DNA of 64,000 nt from Williamsia muralis (GTDB lineage Bacteria; Actinomycetota; Actinomycetes; Mycobacteriales; Mycobacteriaceae), in NCBI RefSeq assembly GCF_002735905.1, contig NZ_PEBD01000012.1, forward strand, positions 1 to 64,000, given 5' to 3'. The position numbers were made by a program, and so were the translations under genes. Positions 50,207 to 59,517 of the stretch are shown one piece after another; positions within the stretch are counted from its first letter, which is position 1; every line of letters starts with the position of its first letter. Below the pieces are notes generated by a model. It saw only the letters and a list, made by a program, of their open reading frames with translations, made no database searches and was not told the DNA's origin.

Positions 50207-50680
50207 CTAGACCGAGAGGTCGCGGCGAAGTTTCGCCACGTGCCCTGTGGCGCGCACGTTGTACTGTGCCACAGCGATTTTGCCCTCGGCATCCACCAGG
50301 AAGGTGGATCGGATCACTCCGGTGACGGTTTTGCCGTACATCTTCTTCTCACCGAACGCGCCCCAGGCCGTGAGGACTGCCTTATCCGGGTCGGATAGAA
50401 GCGGGAACGTCAGCTCCTCTGCGTCGCGGAACTTGGCCAGTTTTGCGGGCTTGTCCGGAGAAATGCCGATGACCTCGACACCCGCGTCGTTCAGCTCGCC
50501 CAAGTTGTCACGGAAGTCGCAGGCCTGCTTGGTACAGCCTGGAGTGCTGGCAGCGGGGTAGAAATAGACGATCACCTGACGTCCCTGATAGTCGTCGAGC
50601 GAGACGGTGTTCCCGTCGGCGTCCGGCAGGGAAAAGCCTGGGGCCTTGTCGCCCACTGCGAGTCGTGTGTTCTCAGTCAT
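50207..50680 (-). CDS. bcp: Thioredoxin-dependent thiol peroxidase Bcp
   Basis: A 157-residue atypical 2-Cys peroxiredoxin that reduces hydroperoxides using thioredoxin. The peroxidatic Cys49 (STPGCTKQAC) and resolving Cys54 have the C-x4-C spacing of the BCP/PrxQ class, and the conserved Arg lies in VIRSTFLVD. Homologue of Rv2521, located in the same neighbourhood as fas-acpS in M. tuberculosis. Confidence 0.95.
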   Translation of the reverse strand: MTENTRLAVGDKAPGFSLPDADGNTVSLDDYQGRQVIVYFYPAASTPGCTKQACDFRDNLGELNDAGVEVIGISPDKPAKLAKFRDAEELTFPLLSDPDKAVLTAWGAFGEKKMYGKTVTGVIRSTFLVDAEGKIAVAQYNVRATGHVAKLRRDLSV

Positions 50681-50824
50681 CGGGTTCAGGCTAGCCGAGG
50701 AGGCAATTCGTGTGGCGGAACACTGGCAACCCTGACTGTGAACTACCGTAGAGCCCGAGAACTGACCGGCCGCTCCGCGCCTTCGTACGAGCGCGGGGAG
50801 TGGACTTCACCGATGGAGGACCTT

Positions 50825-51046
50825 GTGGGACGCGATACCGACGACATCGAGCGCGAGATCGAACGGGCCCGCGACGAACTCGCCGAGACCCTTGACGCGC
50901 TTGCGACCCGCGCCAATCCTCAGCGACTGGCCGAAGACGCCAAGGCCACTGCGCTCGTGACCCTCCAGAAGCCGGCGGTCGCGGGAACGCTGATCGCGGT
51001 CGGAGTCGTCGTGGTCGCGATCGTCATCAAGAAGATCGTCTCCTGA
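50825..51046 (+). CDS. DUF3618 small membrane protein
   Basis: A 73-residue protein with an acidic/basic amphipathic helix (DIEREIERARDELAETLDALATRANPQ), the DUF3618 signature, then one transmembrane helix (VAGTLIAVGVVVVAIVIKKIV) near the C-terminus. GTG at 50825 is chosen for its GGAGG site 5 bp upstream; an ATG at 50813 is in frame. Corresponds to Rv2520c. Function unknown. Confidence 0.83.
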   Translation: MGRDTDDIEREIERARDELAETLDALATRANPQRLAEDAKATALVTLQKPAVAGTLIAVGVVVVAIVIKKIVS

Positions 51047-51068
51047 GCATCTGACCGATTGAGCAGCT

Positions 51069-52478
51069 TCAGTCGAGCGGCTGGGACCCCGACCGCTCGA
51101 CCGAAGCCGCTTCCCGGTCCTCGCGCTGAGCGCGATAGATCGAGTCCCCGCTCCGCAGCACCAGCAGGTAGGCGATACCCACGGCGACCATCCCGCCGGG
51201 CAGCAGGGTGTAACCGCCGGTCATCTCGGCCACCATCAGCATCACCGCTATCGGCACACGGGCGATGGCGCCGAAGCAGGCCATCATTGCGACGATGACA
51301 AACGCCGCCGGCGCCTCGGGTACGCCTGGAGCGAACGGCTCCAGCAGTCGCCACAGCGCAGCGCCGACGAATGCGCCGATCACCATGCCCGGACCGAAGA
51401 TGCCTCCGGCGCCTCCGGACCCGATCGACAACGATGTCGCGAGGATCTTGGCGAAGGGGAGTGCCAGCACGATCCACAGCGGCATCGAGGCCAGTGTCTC
51501 CGCGCTCATCGCTTCCTGCACCCATCCGTACCCGCTGCCCAGTATCTCGGGCATCGCCAGGGCGAGCAGACCCACCAGGAGACCGCCGACGGCGGGTTTG
51601 GCGATCCGGTTGCCGGGCAACCGGGCGAACACGCTGACCGTGCCGTAGAAGAAGCGGCTGTACAGAATTCCCACGCCGCCCGCGAGTAGTCCGATCACGG
51701 CGAACCAGATGAGCTGTGTGGGTGACTCGAATCTGTAGTCGTCGGCCACGAATCCGAACAGCGGTTCGTAACCCTCGACCGAGCCGAACACGCTGTAGGC
51801 GGTGACAGACGAGATCAACCCGGGGATGAGCGTCCGGAACTCGAAGTCGTTGCGGTACAGGATGGCTCCCGACAGCACCGCGCCACCCAGAGGGGCTCCG
51901 AAGATTGCTCCGATGCCTGAGCCGATCCCGATCGCTACCGCGATTCGGCCGTCGTCGTCGGTCAGATTCAACCATCGCGTGAACAGCGACCCGAATCCTG
52001 CGGAGATCTGTGCTGCCGGTCCTTCCCGACCCGCAGATCCGCCGGAGCCGATGGTCAATGCGCTCGCGACCATCTTCACCCCCACCGCCCGCATCCGGAT
52101 GCTGCGCGGACCGGAATGGACGGCCTCTATCGCGGCATCGGTGCCATGCCCTTCTGCCTCGGGTGCGAACCGTGCGACGAGAACGGCCGAAGCAAGCGCG
52201 CCGCCGGCGACGACCAGGGGGATTGCCCAGGGCCGACTGAAACCGTCTGAGTGGCCCGTGTCGCCGTCGCGCCCGGCCTGGGGAGGTTCGTAGCCGCCGA
52301 GGCCCTCCAGGAGGAGTCGGCCGGCCAGCTCGAGCATTTCGAAGAAGACCACCGCGCCGAGTCCCGCGACCACGCCGATGGAGATGCCCAACACCAGCCA
52401 CTTGACGGCATAGCTCGAGCGCTCGAGTCGGCTACCGATTCTGGCGCCGAGCGCTACGACAGCAGCCCCTCGCGTCAT
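51069..52478 (-). CDS. ClC-family chloride channel/transporter
   Basis: A 469-residue membrane protein with the ClC architecture of repeated antiparallel halves. GSGGSAGREGP carries the external gating glutamate, and GSGGAGGIFGP is the second selectivity segment. The first selectivity motif GSGIP is replaced by GHGTDA, so anion selectivity may differ. It lacks C-terminal CBS domains. Start at ATG 52478, downstream of tRNA-Lys. Confidence 0.9.
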   Translation of the reverse strand: MTRGAAVVALGARIGSRLERSSYAVKWLVLGISIGVVAGLGAVVFFEMLELAGRLLLEGLGGYEPPQAGRDGDTGHSDGFSRPWAIPLVVAGGALASAVLVARFAPEAEGHGTDAAIEAVHSGPRSIRMRAVGVKMVASALTIGSGGSAGREGPAAQISAGFGSLFTRWLNLTDDDGRIAVAIGIGSGIGAIFGAPLGGAVLSGAILYRNDFEFRTLIPGLISSVTAYSVFGSVEGYEPLFGFVADDYRFESPTQLIWFAVIGLLAGGVGILYSRFFYGTVSVFARLPGNRIAKPAVGGLLVGLLALAMPEILGSGYGWVQEAMSAETLASMPLWIVLALPFAKILATSLSIGSGGAGGIFGPGMVIGAFVGAALWRLLEPFAPGVPEAPAAFVIVAMMACFGAIARVPIAVMLMVAEMTGGYTLLPGGMVAVGIAYLLVLRSGDSIYRAQREDREAASVERSGSQPLD

Positions 52479-52626
52479 TGGGATGACAGTAATGGGAAGA
52501 GCGTGTCCAGGTGTGACAGTTGATGATCGATCACGCGCGACCGGTCAGGTGGGTGTCGATTGTTGGAATGATCTTTGGCCGTTGCGGCCCGGGCAGGAAT
52601 TGAAGTGGTGCAGTCAATCCGAGAAG

Positions 52627-52699
<73 letters not shown>

Positions 52700-52767
52700 G
52701 CGTTGTTGCGACTTGGAACGTTAGCAGGACTCATGCGGAAAACGAAAATCGCGTGGTCGCAGAGGTG

Positions 52768-52782
52768 AAAACGGTCCGTTTT
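52768..52782. promoter_or_regulatory. Palindrome upstream of the L,D-transpeptidase gene
   Basis: AAAACGG-T-CCGTTTT, a perfect 7-bp inverted repeat with a single central base, about 100 bp upstream of the transpeptidase start in an otherwise promoter-like gap. Size and spacing suit a dimeric repressor site. No regulator can be assigned. Confidence 0.45.
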
Positions 52783-52881
52783 GACCGCTCGTCGCGTTTC
52801 CTGTCCGTCACACATTGCCCGTAGACTCTCCTCAGTTGGTTGGTGCCCACTCGTTGGGCTTGAGGGGATGTTTGGAGTGTG

Positions 52882-54114
52882 ATGGGGTTCACGCAGACCT
52901 CGGTAGGACAAGGGGCTCGAAAGTCCACTGTTTTCATGGTTTTCCTGATCGCACTCGCCGCGGTGATGTCGGCGTGTGCCTCCGATGCCCCAAGGCCCAA
53001 GTACAGCGATCAGGTCGTGAGCACCACACCGTTCGACGATCTCCTGCAGCCGGCGGTGAAGATCACCGGTTTCGCGGACAAGCCAGTGGTCGACGGTGAT
53101 GTGGGGTTCTCGCCCGGTGCGCCTGTGAAGGTCACCGCGAGCGACGGGCGTCTCACCGACGTCCAGATCACCAACTCGGCGGGCGCACCGGTGCCGGGCA
53201 CGCTGTCGCCGGACAAGAAAAGCTGGACCGTGGCCCCCGGGTCTTTCGGTTACAACAAGACCTACACGCTCACCGCTGACGCCAAGGGCATCGGTGGCAA
53301 CACCAAGGCGACCACCTCGTTCACCACGAGTTCGCCCAACAACCTCACCCAGGCCTACGTACTGCCAGAAGACAATTCGACTGTCGGCGTCGGGATGCCG
53401 GTGTCCATCCGATTCGATGAGGCGATCCCCAACCGCAAGGCTGCGCAGGACGCGATCACGGTCCGCACCGACCCACCCACCGAGGGCGGGTTCTACTGGC
53501 TCAGTGACACCGAATTACGTTGGCGCCCGGCGCAATTCTGGAAGCCCGGCACCAAGGTCGATGTCGCGGTCAACACCTACGGCATCGATCTGGGTGACGG
53601 TCTCTTCGGCCAAGAGAACCTGAAGACCAACTTCACGATCGGGCGCGAGCTCATCGCCACTGCCGACGACAACACCAAGACCATCACCATCACGGAGAAC
53701 GGCAAGGTCATCAAGACGATGCCGACGTCGATGGGCAAGGATTCGACGCCCACCGACAACGGCACGTACATCATCGGTGATCGTCTCGACCGCATCGTGA
53801 TGGATTCGTCCACCTACGGTGTCCCGGTCAATTCTCCGGCCGGGTACCGGCTGGATGTCGACTACGCCACCCAGATGTCGTGGAGCGGTATCTACATCCA
53901 TTCCGCGCCATGGTCGGTGTACGCGCAGGGCAGCGAGAACACGAGTCACGGATGCCTGAACGTCAGCCCGGAGAACGCCCTGTGGTGGGTTCAGAACTCG
54001 TTGCGAGGCGACGTCGTCACCGTGAAGAACACCGTGGGTCCTGAGCTGTCGGGTACCGACGGCCTCGGTGACTGGAACATTCCGTGGGAGACCTGGAAAC
54101 AGGGCAACGCCTGA
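52882..54114 (+). CDS. L,D-transpeptidase lipoprotein (LdtMt2-like)
   Basis: Forms 3-3 cross-links in peptidoglycan outside the membrane and is the carbapenem-sensitive enzyme type. The 410-residue protein has a lipobox VMSAC (Cys32), two immunoglobulin-like domains (about 45-145 and 150-250), then a YkuD catalytic domain with His340 and S-H-G-C, Cys358; the 18-residue spacing equals LdtMt2 His336-Cys354. The C-terminal helix tail (WNIPWETWKQGN) matches too. Position matches Rv2518c. GTG at 52879 is an alternative start one codon upstream. Confidence 0.93.
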   Translation: MGFTQTSVGQGARKSTVFMVFLIALAAVMSACASDAPRPKYSDQVVSTTPFDDLLQPAVKITGFADKPVVDGDVGFSPGAPVKVTASDGRLTDVQITNSAGAPVPGTLSPDKKSWTVAPGSFGYNKTYTLTADAKGIGGNTKATTSFTTSSPNNLTQAYVLPEDNSTVGVGMPVSIRFDEAIPNRKAAQDAITVRTDPPTEGGFYWLSDTELRWRPAQFWKPGTKVDVAVNTYGIDLGDGLFGQENLKTNFTIGRELIATADDNTKTITITENGKVIKTMPTSMGKDSTPTDNGTYIIGDRLDRIVMDSSTYGVPVNSPAGYRLDVDYATQMSWSGIYIHSAPWSVYAQGSENTSHGCLNVSPENALWWVQNSLRGDVVTVKNTVGPELSGTDGLGDWNIPWETWKQGNA

Positions 54115-54573
54115 GGCTGAGGGTCCACCCCGATGTGGACCTCTGGATCGACTCCGAGTCGTGAGCCCGGCCTGGGGTCGCTTCACGCGGGGAGTGGGCC
54201 CACCGCGCCTGCGTCGTCGGAGCTGCTAGGCCCAGGCCTGGCGGTGGCTCGAACTTGGTGATGCTTATTTTTCACCACGGCTGGGCTCCTCGGAGGCCAT
54301 CCGGATAAGGAAGCGTCCGATCCACGCCTCCTCGGCCTTCTCCGGGCCCGTATCCGTTGGGCTGTGACGTCAGCGCGGGTCATCGCAGCCCACACACCCA
54401 CCGAGATGTAAATGGTGGACAATCGGTGCAACGACGAGAACTGTTCGTCGGCGCGGCGGGTGAGGCGGGCGCCCGCTGGGGACAGCCTATGTAGCTGTCA
54501 ATAACGCGCACATTCCCGACGGCCGTTGTCCGAAGTGGCTGTGTTAGGGCTTCGCCTGTGGTGTGATCGGCCG
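54115..54573. other. Intergenic region without a convincing gene
   Basis: A gap of about 460 bp. A 7-bp hairpin (54122-54128 with 54135-54141) shortly after the transpeptidase stop may be a weak terminator. GC palindromes occur at 54195-54204 (GTGGGCCCAC) and around 54230-54240 (AGGCC-CA-GGCCT). Short open frames on the minus strand are Arg-rich with no ribosome-binding site and look random. Confidence 0.6.
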
Positions 54574-55068
54574 GTGAAGGGCGTTCTGCTATCGCTAGTT
54601 GCGGTTGGGCTGCTGTTGATCGGAGGGTGCGCTGGAGCCGGCGAACCACGCGAGTCAGGCGAGGTAAGCAGTTCCGGATCGCCTTCGGCCGAACCTCAGG
54701 AGTCGTCGCGTGTGTCGCCGCCAACTCCGCCGACCACCGAGACTCCCGCAGTGCCGCCACCTGTTGTGGTCGATGAACCAGCGCCGGTCACGTTCGAGTG
54801 CGGAGACCCATCCTTGTATCAGTCGGGGACGGCAATCTACTCGGACGGTTCCACAGGGTACGAAGCCGACTGTGACACTTACGTTCCGCCACCGCCCGAC
54901 AACGGAACCGGCTATCCCTACGATCCGAGCGAAGACCGCAACGGCGACGGAGTGGTCAATGGATACGAGCGGTGCGGTGTCGCCTGCGGCGATGAACCGA
55001 CGAGTGGCGACATTCAGACTCAATACGGGTGTGAGCAGGGGTACATCACGGGGCCGGCTTGCGAGTAG
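54574..55068 (+). CDS. Small secreted lipoprotein with a calcium-loop-like motif
   Basis: A 164-residue putative lipoprotein. The signal peptide VKGVLLSLVAVGLLLIGGC gives lipobox LIGGC with Cys19 from the GTG at 54574; a TTG 48 bp upstream is an alternative. A Ser/Pro/Thr-rich linker follows. The C-terminal part contains five cysteines and DRNGDGVVNGYE, which has the D-x-N-x-D-G-x2-N-x2-E spacing of EF-hand or dockerin calcium loops. Not assigned to a family; calcium binding is inference. Confidence 0.65.
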   Translation: MKGVLLSLVAVGLLLIGGCAGAGEPRESGEVSSSGSPSAEPQESSRVSPPTPPTTETPAVPPPVVVDEPAPVTFECGDPSLYQSGTAIYSDGSTGYEADCDTYVPPPPDNGTGYPYDPSEDRNGDGVVNGYERCGVACGDEPTSGDIQTQYGCEQGYITGPACE

Positions 55069-55245
55069 CCGGCGGACCCAGTCGAGGTTCGGGCGATGCC
55101 GGCCGAGGGGTCAGGGGATCTTCGCATGAGCCCGTGGCGGGAGGAAAACCTTTCGGTCGACGGCGCGAGACAGACGGCCCGGCTATTCATGAGAAACGAC
55201 AAAGGCCGGTGCTTGCGCGATCAGCGCTCACACCGGCCCTCGTGT

Positions 55246-55322
55246 TGGGGTGGACGACGGGACTCGAACCCGCGACAGCCAGAATCACAATCTGGTGCTC
55301 TACCAACTGAACTACGCCCACC
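55246..55322 (-). tRNA. tRNA-His (anticodon GTG)
   Basis: Minus-strand tRNA with anticodon loop TTGTGAT (anticodon GTG). Acceptor GTGGGCG pairs with CGTCCAC, the extra G-1 faces discriminator C73 as required for tRNA-His, the T-arm is GCGGG-TTCGAGT-CCCGT, and the 3' CCA is encoded (55246-55248). It lies near orn as in related genomes. Confidence 0.96.
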
Positions 55323-55405
55323 ATCGGTCCGCGTTAGCGGAACCAGGGACTTACTCTAGCGGCTCGCCGGTCCGGAATTCCAATCGGTTACCCGGCCTGT
55401 CGCCA

Positions 55406-56005
55406 TCAGGCCGGACCGAGCGTTTTGGTCACTTCCTCGATGGCCGACGATTCGGGCCCAGGAGGGGCCACAAACGCTGTTGCCCGGTAGTACTTGAGCT
55501 CCCGGATCGATTCCCGGATGTCGGCCAACGCACGGTGTGCCAGGCCCTTCTCGGGCTGTCCGAAGTAGATGCGCGGGTACCACCGGCGGCACAGTTCCTT
55601 GATGGAACTGACGTCGACCATCCGGTAGTGCAGGTATGCGTCGAGTTCGGGCATGTCCCGAGCTATGAAGCCGCGGTCGGTGGCGATCGAGTTGCCGGCA
55701 AGGGGGACTGCGCCGGCGGTGTCGATGTGCTTGCGCAGGTAGTCGAGGACCTGCTTCTGCGCCTGCTCGATGGTCACGGTGGACGCACGCACTTCTTCGG
55801 TGAGTCCGGATGCTGCATGCATCTTCTTCACCACCGCAGGCATGGCGGCCAGGGCGTCGTCGTCGGCGTGGATGACCACGTCGACGCCGTCACCGATGAT
55901 GTTGAGTTCGCTGTCGGTGATCAGGGCTGCGATCTCGATGAGCTTGTCGCTGCGCAATTGCAGCCCGGTCATCTCGCAGTCGATCCACACAAGTTTGTCT
56001 TGCAC
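55406..56005 (-). CDS. orn: Oligoribonuclease
   Basis: A 3'-5' exonuclease that degrades 2-5 nt RNAs and linear dinucleotides such as pGpG. The 199-residue DEDDh protein starts [11 protein letters not shown] (DE), then [19 protein letters not shown], and ends with AHRALADI (H and D). Length is normal. Homologue of Rv2511. Confidence 0.95.
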   Translation of the reverse strand: MQDKLVWIDCEMTGLQLRSDKLIEIAALITDSELNIIGDGVDVVIHADDDALAAMPAVVKKMHAASGLTEEVRASTVTIEQAQKQVLDYLRKHIDTAGAVPLAGNSIATDRGFIARDMPELDAYLHYRMVDVSSIKELCRRWYPRIYFGQPEKGLAHRALADIRESIRELKYYRATAFVAPPGPESSAIEEVTKTLGPA

Positions 56006-56069
56006 CCCACAACCCTAGTTGAGCGGTTCGCGGCGTCATGCCCTGACCTGCGCCCGCCCGGGGGTAGAC

Positions 56070-56873
56070 CTAGTCGCCGAGCTTGCGATAGAACGAGCCG
56101 ACGATCGGTGCAGTGAACTTCCGGGGGGTGTAGCCACCGGCAACCGACATCGCCTTGGAGAGCGCCCCGGGGACCACGCGCATCTTGTTTCTCTCCAGGG
56201 CGTCGAGGCTGAGTTTCGCAACTGACTCGCTCGAGTTCCACATGAAGTCGGGGACCACACGATCGACGATGCTTGCCTCTTCGGGCGTCGGAGTGTGGGT
56301 ACGCACAGGCCCCGGTGCCAGCAGAGTCACGTGCACACCCTTGTCGGCCACCTCACCCCGGACCGATTCGGAGAGGGTGTTCACGAACGCCTTGGTCGCC
56401 GCATATGTGGCGTTGTTCGGAATCGGCATGTTGCCCGCCGCCGAACCGACCATGAGGATGCCGCCGGCTTTGCGTTGAACCATCTGCGGCAGAACCGCGA
56501 GTGTGAGGTCGTGCACGGCAACGGTATTGAGCCTCACCTGTGCTCGCTCGTATTCAGGGTCCAGCTCGGACAACGGTCCGAAGGTGGCGATACCCGCGTT
56601 GTTACACAAGATGGAGATCTCACGGTCGCGGAGTTCGTTGCAGAGGGCGTCGGTCGCGGTCGGATCAGAGAGGTCGGTGGCACGCACCTCCGCCTCGACA
56701 CCGAACGTCGCGCGCAACTCGGTTGCGGTCGCGGTCAGGATTTCCTCGCGGCGGGCAACCAAGATCAGGGAGTGCCCGCGTCGGGCGAGCTCGGTCGCGA
56801 GTGCTGCGCCGATACCCGACGATGCGCCGGTGACGACTGCCCTGGCTGACGGTGTCGCATGGGGGATAGGCAT
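56070..56873 (-). CDS. cmrA: Short-chain dehydrogenase, CmrA-like mycolate reductase
   Basis: A 267-residue SDR with TGASSGIG, NNAGI, the catalytic Ser of MVGSAAG and YAATK. Position between orn and the following genes, and overall pattern, match Rv2509/CmrA, which reduces the beta-keto group of the mycolate precursor after Pks13 condensation. ATG at 56873; a longer frame crosses into the neighbouring gene. Assignment rests on synteny plus motifs because SDRs are many. With fas and acpS in the same window this fits mycolate metabolism. Confidence 0.75.
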   Translation of the reverse strand: MPIPHATPSARAVVTGASSGIGAALATELARRGHSLILVARREEILTATATELRATFGVEAEVRATDLSDPTATDALCNELRDREISILCNNAGIATFGPLSELDPEYERAQVRLNTVAVHDLTLAVLPQMVQRKAGGILMVGSAAGNMPIPNNATYAATKAFVNTLSESVRGEVADKGVHVTLLAPGPVRTHTPTPEEASIVDRVVPDFMWNSSESVAKLSLDALERNKMRVVPGALSKAMSVAGGYTPRKFTAPIVGSFYRKLGD

Positions 56874-56899
56874 GGCGCGATCGTATCGGGAGGATGCCT

Positions 56900-57406
56900 T
56901 CAGGTGGCTGACAGCCGAAACATGCGAATGTCTCGCGAGGTCTTGCTGCGATAGATCGCGTAATTGCGCGCCACTTTTTCGAACTCGCGGTAGAGGCGTT
57001 CCTTTTCGCTGCCCTCGACAAGCGTGGCAGTCGACGCGATCTCGGTTCCGTCGATGTTCACCCACGCCGCGGGGTTCGCGAGCAGGTTCGCGGTCCAACC
57101 GGGGTGGTGGGCCTGCCCGAAGTTGGAACCGACCACGTAGAGGTCGGGGTCCTCCCGGTAGTACAGCAGGGGCGATACCCGGTGTTGCCCGCTCTTCGCG
57201 CCGATCGTCGTCAGCAACATGGTGGGGGCCCCGACCGGACCGGCGATGGTGAACCGCCCCCTGCTACGGATCAGAAGTCGCCGGTCCAGCGGAATCATCT
57301 TGCGCGCCAACCACGTTCCGGGTGAGGTGGCCGCCACCGCGAACATGACCCGGTTCAGCGGCGAGCTACTCGAGCCCCAACGCCTGTCGGGAAATGGTGC
57401 GGTCAC
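56900..57406 (-). CDS. Deazaflavin (F420)-dependent nitroreductase-family protein
   Basis: A 168-residue split-beta-barrel protein of the Ddn/DUF385 group. The GSNFGQAHHPGWTANLLANP segment is the family hallmark and contacts F420. These actinobacterial enzymes reduce quinones or nitroimidazoles. It lies 26 bp upstream of cmrA in the same direction and 24 bp after the FadH-type gene, so the three may be one operon. Substrate unknown. Confidence 0.87.
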   Translation of the reverse strand: MTAPFPDRRWGSSSSPLNRVMFAVAATSPGTWLARKMIPLDRRLLIRSRGRFTIAGPVGAPTMLLTTIGAKSGQHRVSPLLYYREDPDLYVVGSNFGQAHHPGWTANLLANPAAWVNIDGTEIASTATLVEGSEKERLYREFEKVARNYAIYRSKTSRDIRMFRLSAT

Positions 57407-57430
57407 GGCTTCACCCTTCGTGGTTCGGCT

Positions 57431-59476
57431 TCAGACGATACTTGCGGCGACCTCGGTGCCCTGGCGGATCGCCCGTTTCGCGTCGAGTTCAGCGGCTACA
57501 TCGGCGCCGCCGATGACGTGGGTGCTCACGCCCGCGACGGTCAGCGGGTCGACGAGCTCGCGCACCGACTCCTGACCGGCACACACCACCACGGTCTCGA
57601 CATCGAGCACACGCGAGGTGCGATCGCCGACTTCCTCTTTCGGGGCGAAACTCAGGTGCAGACCTGCATCGTCGATCTTGTCGTAACTGGCGCCGGAGAT
57701 CTGCTCGACGCCTTTCATCTTGACAGTCGCACGGTGCACCCAGCCGGAGGTCTTGCCCAGCGACTTACCTTGCCGGCCCGGTTTGCGCTGCACGAGATAC
57801 ACCGTGCGAGCAGCGGGGGTCGGCCGTGGTTTGCCGACAAACCCCGGCACACCCAGGTCGTCGGTGATGCCCCATTCCTCTGCCCATTCCTTGACGTTCA
57901 GGGTGGGGGAATCGTCGACGGTGAGGAATTCGGTGAGGTCGAAGCCGATACCGCCGGCCCCGATGACAGCAACGGTCTTTCCGATTGCCTTGTGGCCGAG
58001 CACAGCCTCCGCGTACGACATCACCTTGGGGTGGTCGATACCTGGGATGTCGGGCATGCGCGGGGTGACGCCGGTCGCCACGACAACATCGTCGAACTTC
58101 TCGTCGATCAGTTCCTCGGCGCTGACCCAGGTGTTCAGATGGACGCGAACACCGGTCGCCTCGAGCTGGGCTGTGAAGTATCGGATGGTCTCCGAGAATT
58201 CTTCTTTGCCGGGAATCCGCGCTGCGATGGAGAACTGACCGCCGATGTGTTCTCCGGCCTCGTACAGGTGCACCTCGTGCCCTCGCTGCGCGGCGGCGAC
58301 CGCTGCCGACAGTCCGGCCGGTCCAGCACCCACCACGGCGACGCGCTTGGACTTGCGGGTGGTGCCGAGTGTCAGCGTTGTCTCGCGTCCTGCGCGTGGA
58401 TTGACCAGGCATGACACCTTCTTGCCGACGAACGCATGGTCGAGGCACGCCTGATTGCAGGCGATGCAGGTGTTGATCTCGGCGGCCCGCCCGGCCTCCG
58501 CCTTGTTGGCGAACTCGGGGTCGGCCAGTAGAGGACGCGCCATCGAGATGGCATCGACTCGTCCACCCTCGAGGATCTGCTCACCGAGTTCGGGGGTGTT
58601 GATGCGGTTGGATGCGATGAGCGGAATCGACACCTCTTCGCGCAAGCGCTCGGTGTAACTGACAAACGCCCCACGAGGAACGGACGTCACGATGGTGGGT
58701 ACCTGCGCTTCGTGCCAACCGATGTCGGTGTTGATCGCGTCGACACCGTGCTCTTCGAGTTTGCGTGCCAACAGGGCGATCTCATCCCACGTCTGGCCGT
58801 CTTTGACGAGGTCGGCAATGGACTGTCGCATGATCACCATGAAGTCGGGGCCGACTCGTTTGCGGATCTCCTTGACGATCTCCACAACGATGCGCTGGCG
58901 GTTCTCGGTGCTACCACCCCATTTGTCGGTGCGGTCGTTGGTGCGCTTGCACAGGAAAGTGTTGAGCAGGTAACCCTCGCCGCCCATGATCTCGATACCG
59001 TCGTAACCGGCCTCGCGTGCGAGCTTCGCGCAGCGCCCATAGGACCAGATCGCATGCTTGATGAGGGCGTCGTTCATCTTTATCGGCTGAAACGGGTGCA
59101 CCGGTGATTTTTCCCAGCTGACACTGAACTTGAACGGTGTGTACCCATACCGGCCGGCGTACAGCACTTGCATCGCGATCTTGCCGCCCTCTTTGTGCAC
59201 CGCGCTGGTGAGGCGTCGGTGGCGGATCACGTCGAACTTGTTGGTGAGTTTGCCCGCGAACGGCGACAGCAGGCCCGCACGGGTCGGTGCGATTCCTCCG
59301 GTGATGATCAGTGCCGCACCGCCTTTGGCTCGTTCGGCGTAGTAGGCGGCGAGCTTGTCGACGTCCCAGAGGCGATCCTCCAGACCGGTGTGCATGGAAC
59401 CCATGATGACGCGGTTCTTGAGTTCGACCTTGTTGATGGTCAACGGCTCGAACAGTTTTGGGTACGGGTTGGTCAT
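57431..59476 (-). CDS. fadH: NADPH-dependent 2,4-dienoyl-CoA reductase (FadH type)
   Basis: A 681-residue Old Yellow Enzyme-type reductase for degrading unsaturated fatty acids. Residues 1-350 are an FMN TIM barrel, a 4Fe-4S cluster is held by CIACNQAC...SCLVNP (C-x2-C-x3-C-x11-C), then an FAD domain (VVGAGPAGLSAAVAA) and an NAD(P)H domain (VIGAGGIGFD). ATG 59476 with AAAGG upstream; the frame is open seven codons further. OYE-type paralogs with other enoate substrates cannot be excluded. Confidence 0.87.
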   Translation of the reverse strand: MTNPYPKLFEPLTINKVELKNRVIMGSMHTGLEDRLWDVDKLAAYYAERAKGGAALIITGGIAPTRAGLLSPFAGKLTNKFDVIRHRRLTSAVHKEGGKIAMQVLYAGRYGYTPFKFSVSWEKSPVHPFQPIKMNDALIKHAIWSYGRCAKLAREAGYDGIEIMGGEGYLLNTFLCKRTNDRTDKWGGSTENRQRIVVEIVKEIRKRVGPDFMVIMRQSIADLVKDGQTWDEIALLARKLEEHGVDAINTDIGWHEAQVPTIVTSVPRGAFVSYTERLREEVSIPLIASNRINTPELGEQILEGGRVDAISMARPLLADPEFANKAEAGRAAEINTCIACNQACLDHAFVGKKVSCLVNPRAGRETTLTLGTTRKSKRVAVVGAGPAGLSAAVAAAQRGHEVHLYEAGEHIGGQFSIAARIPGKEEFSETIRYFTAQLEATGVRVHLNTWVSAEELIDEKFDDVVVATGVTPRMPDIPGIDHPKVMSYAEAVLGHKAIGKTVAVIGAGGIGFDLTEFLTVDDSPTLNVKEWAEEWGITDDLGVPGFVGKPRPTPAARTVYLVQRKPGRQGKSLGKTSGWVHRATVKMKGVEQISGASYDKIDDAGLHLSFAPKEEVGDRTSRVLDVETVVVCAGQESVRELVDPLTVAGVSTHVIGGADVAAELDAKRAIRQGTEVAASIV

Positions 59477-59517
59477 GGGTGGAACCTTTCTTGTCACGGG
59501 GGCTGGCCGCGACGCTT

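Noticed and set aside
54183-54760. Minus-strand open frames in the gap before the lipoprotein
   Set aside because: Arg/Pro/Ser-rich random-looking sequence, no ribosome-binding site, and they overlap the lipoprotein signal region.
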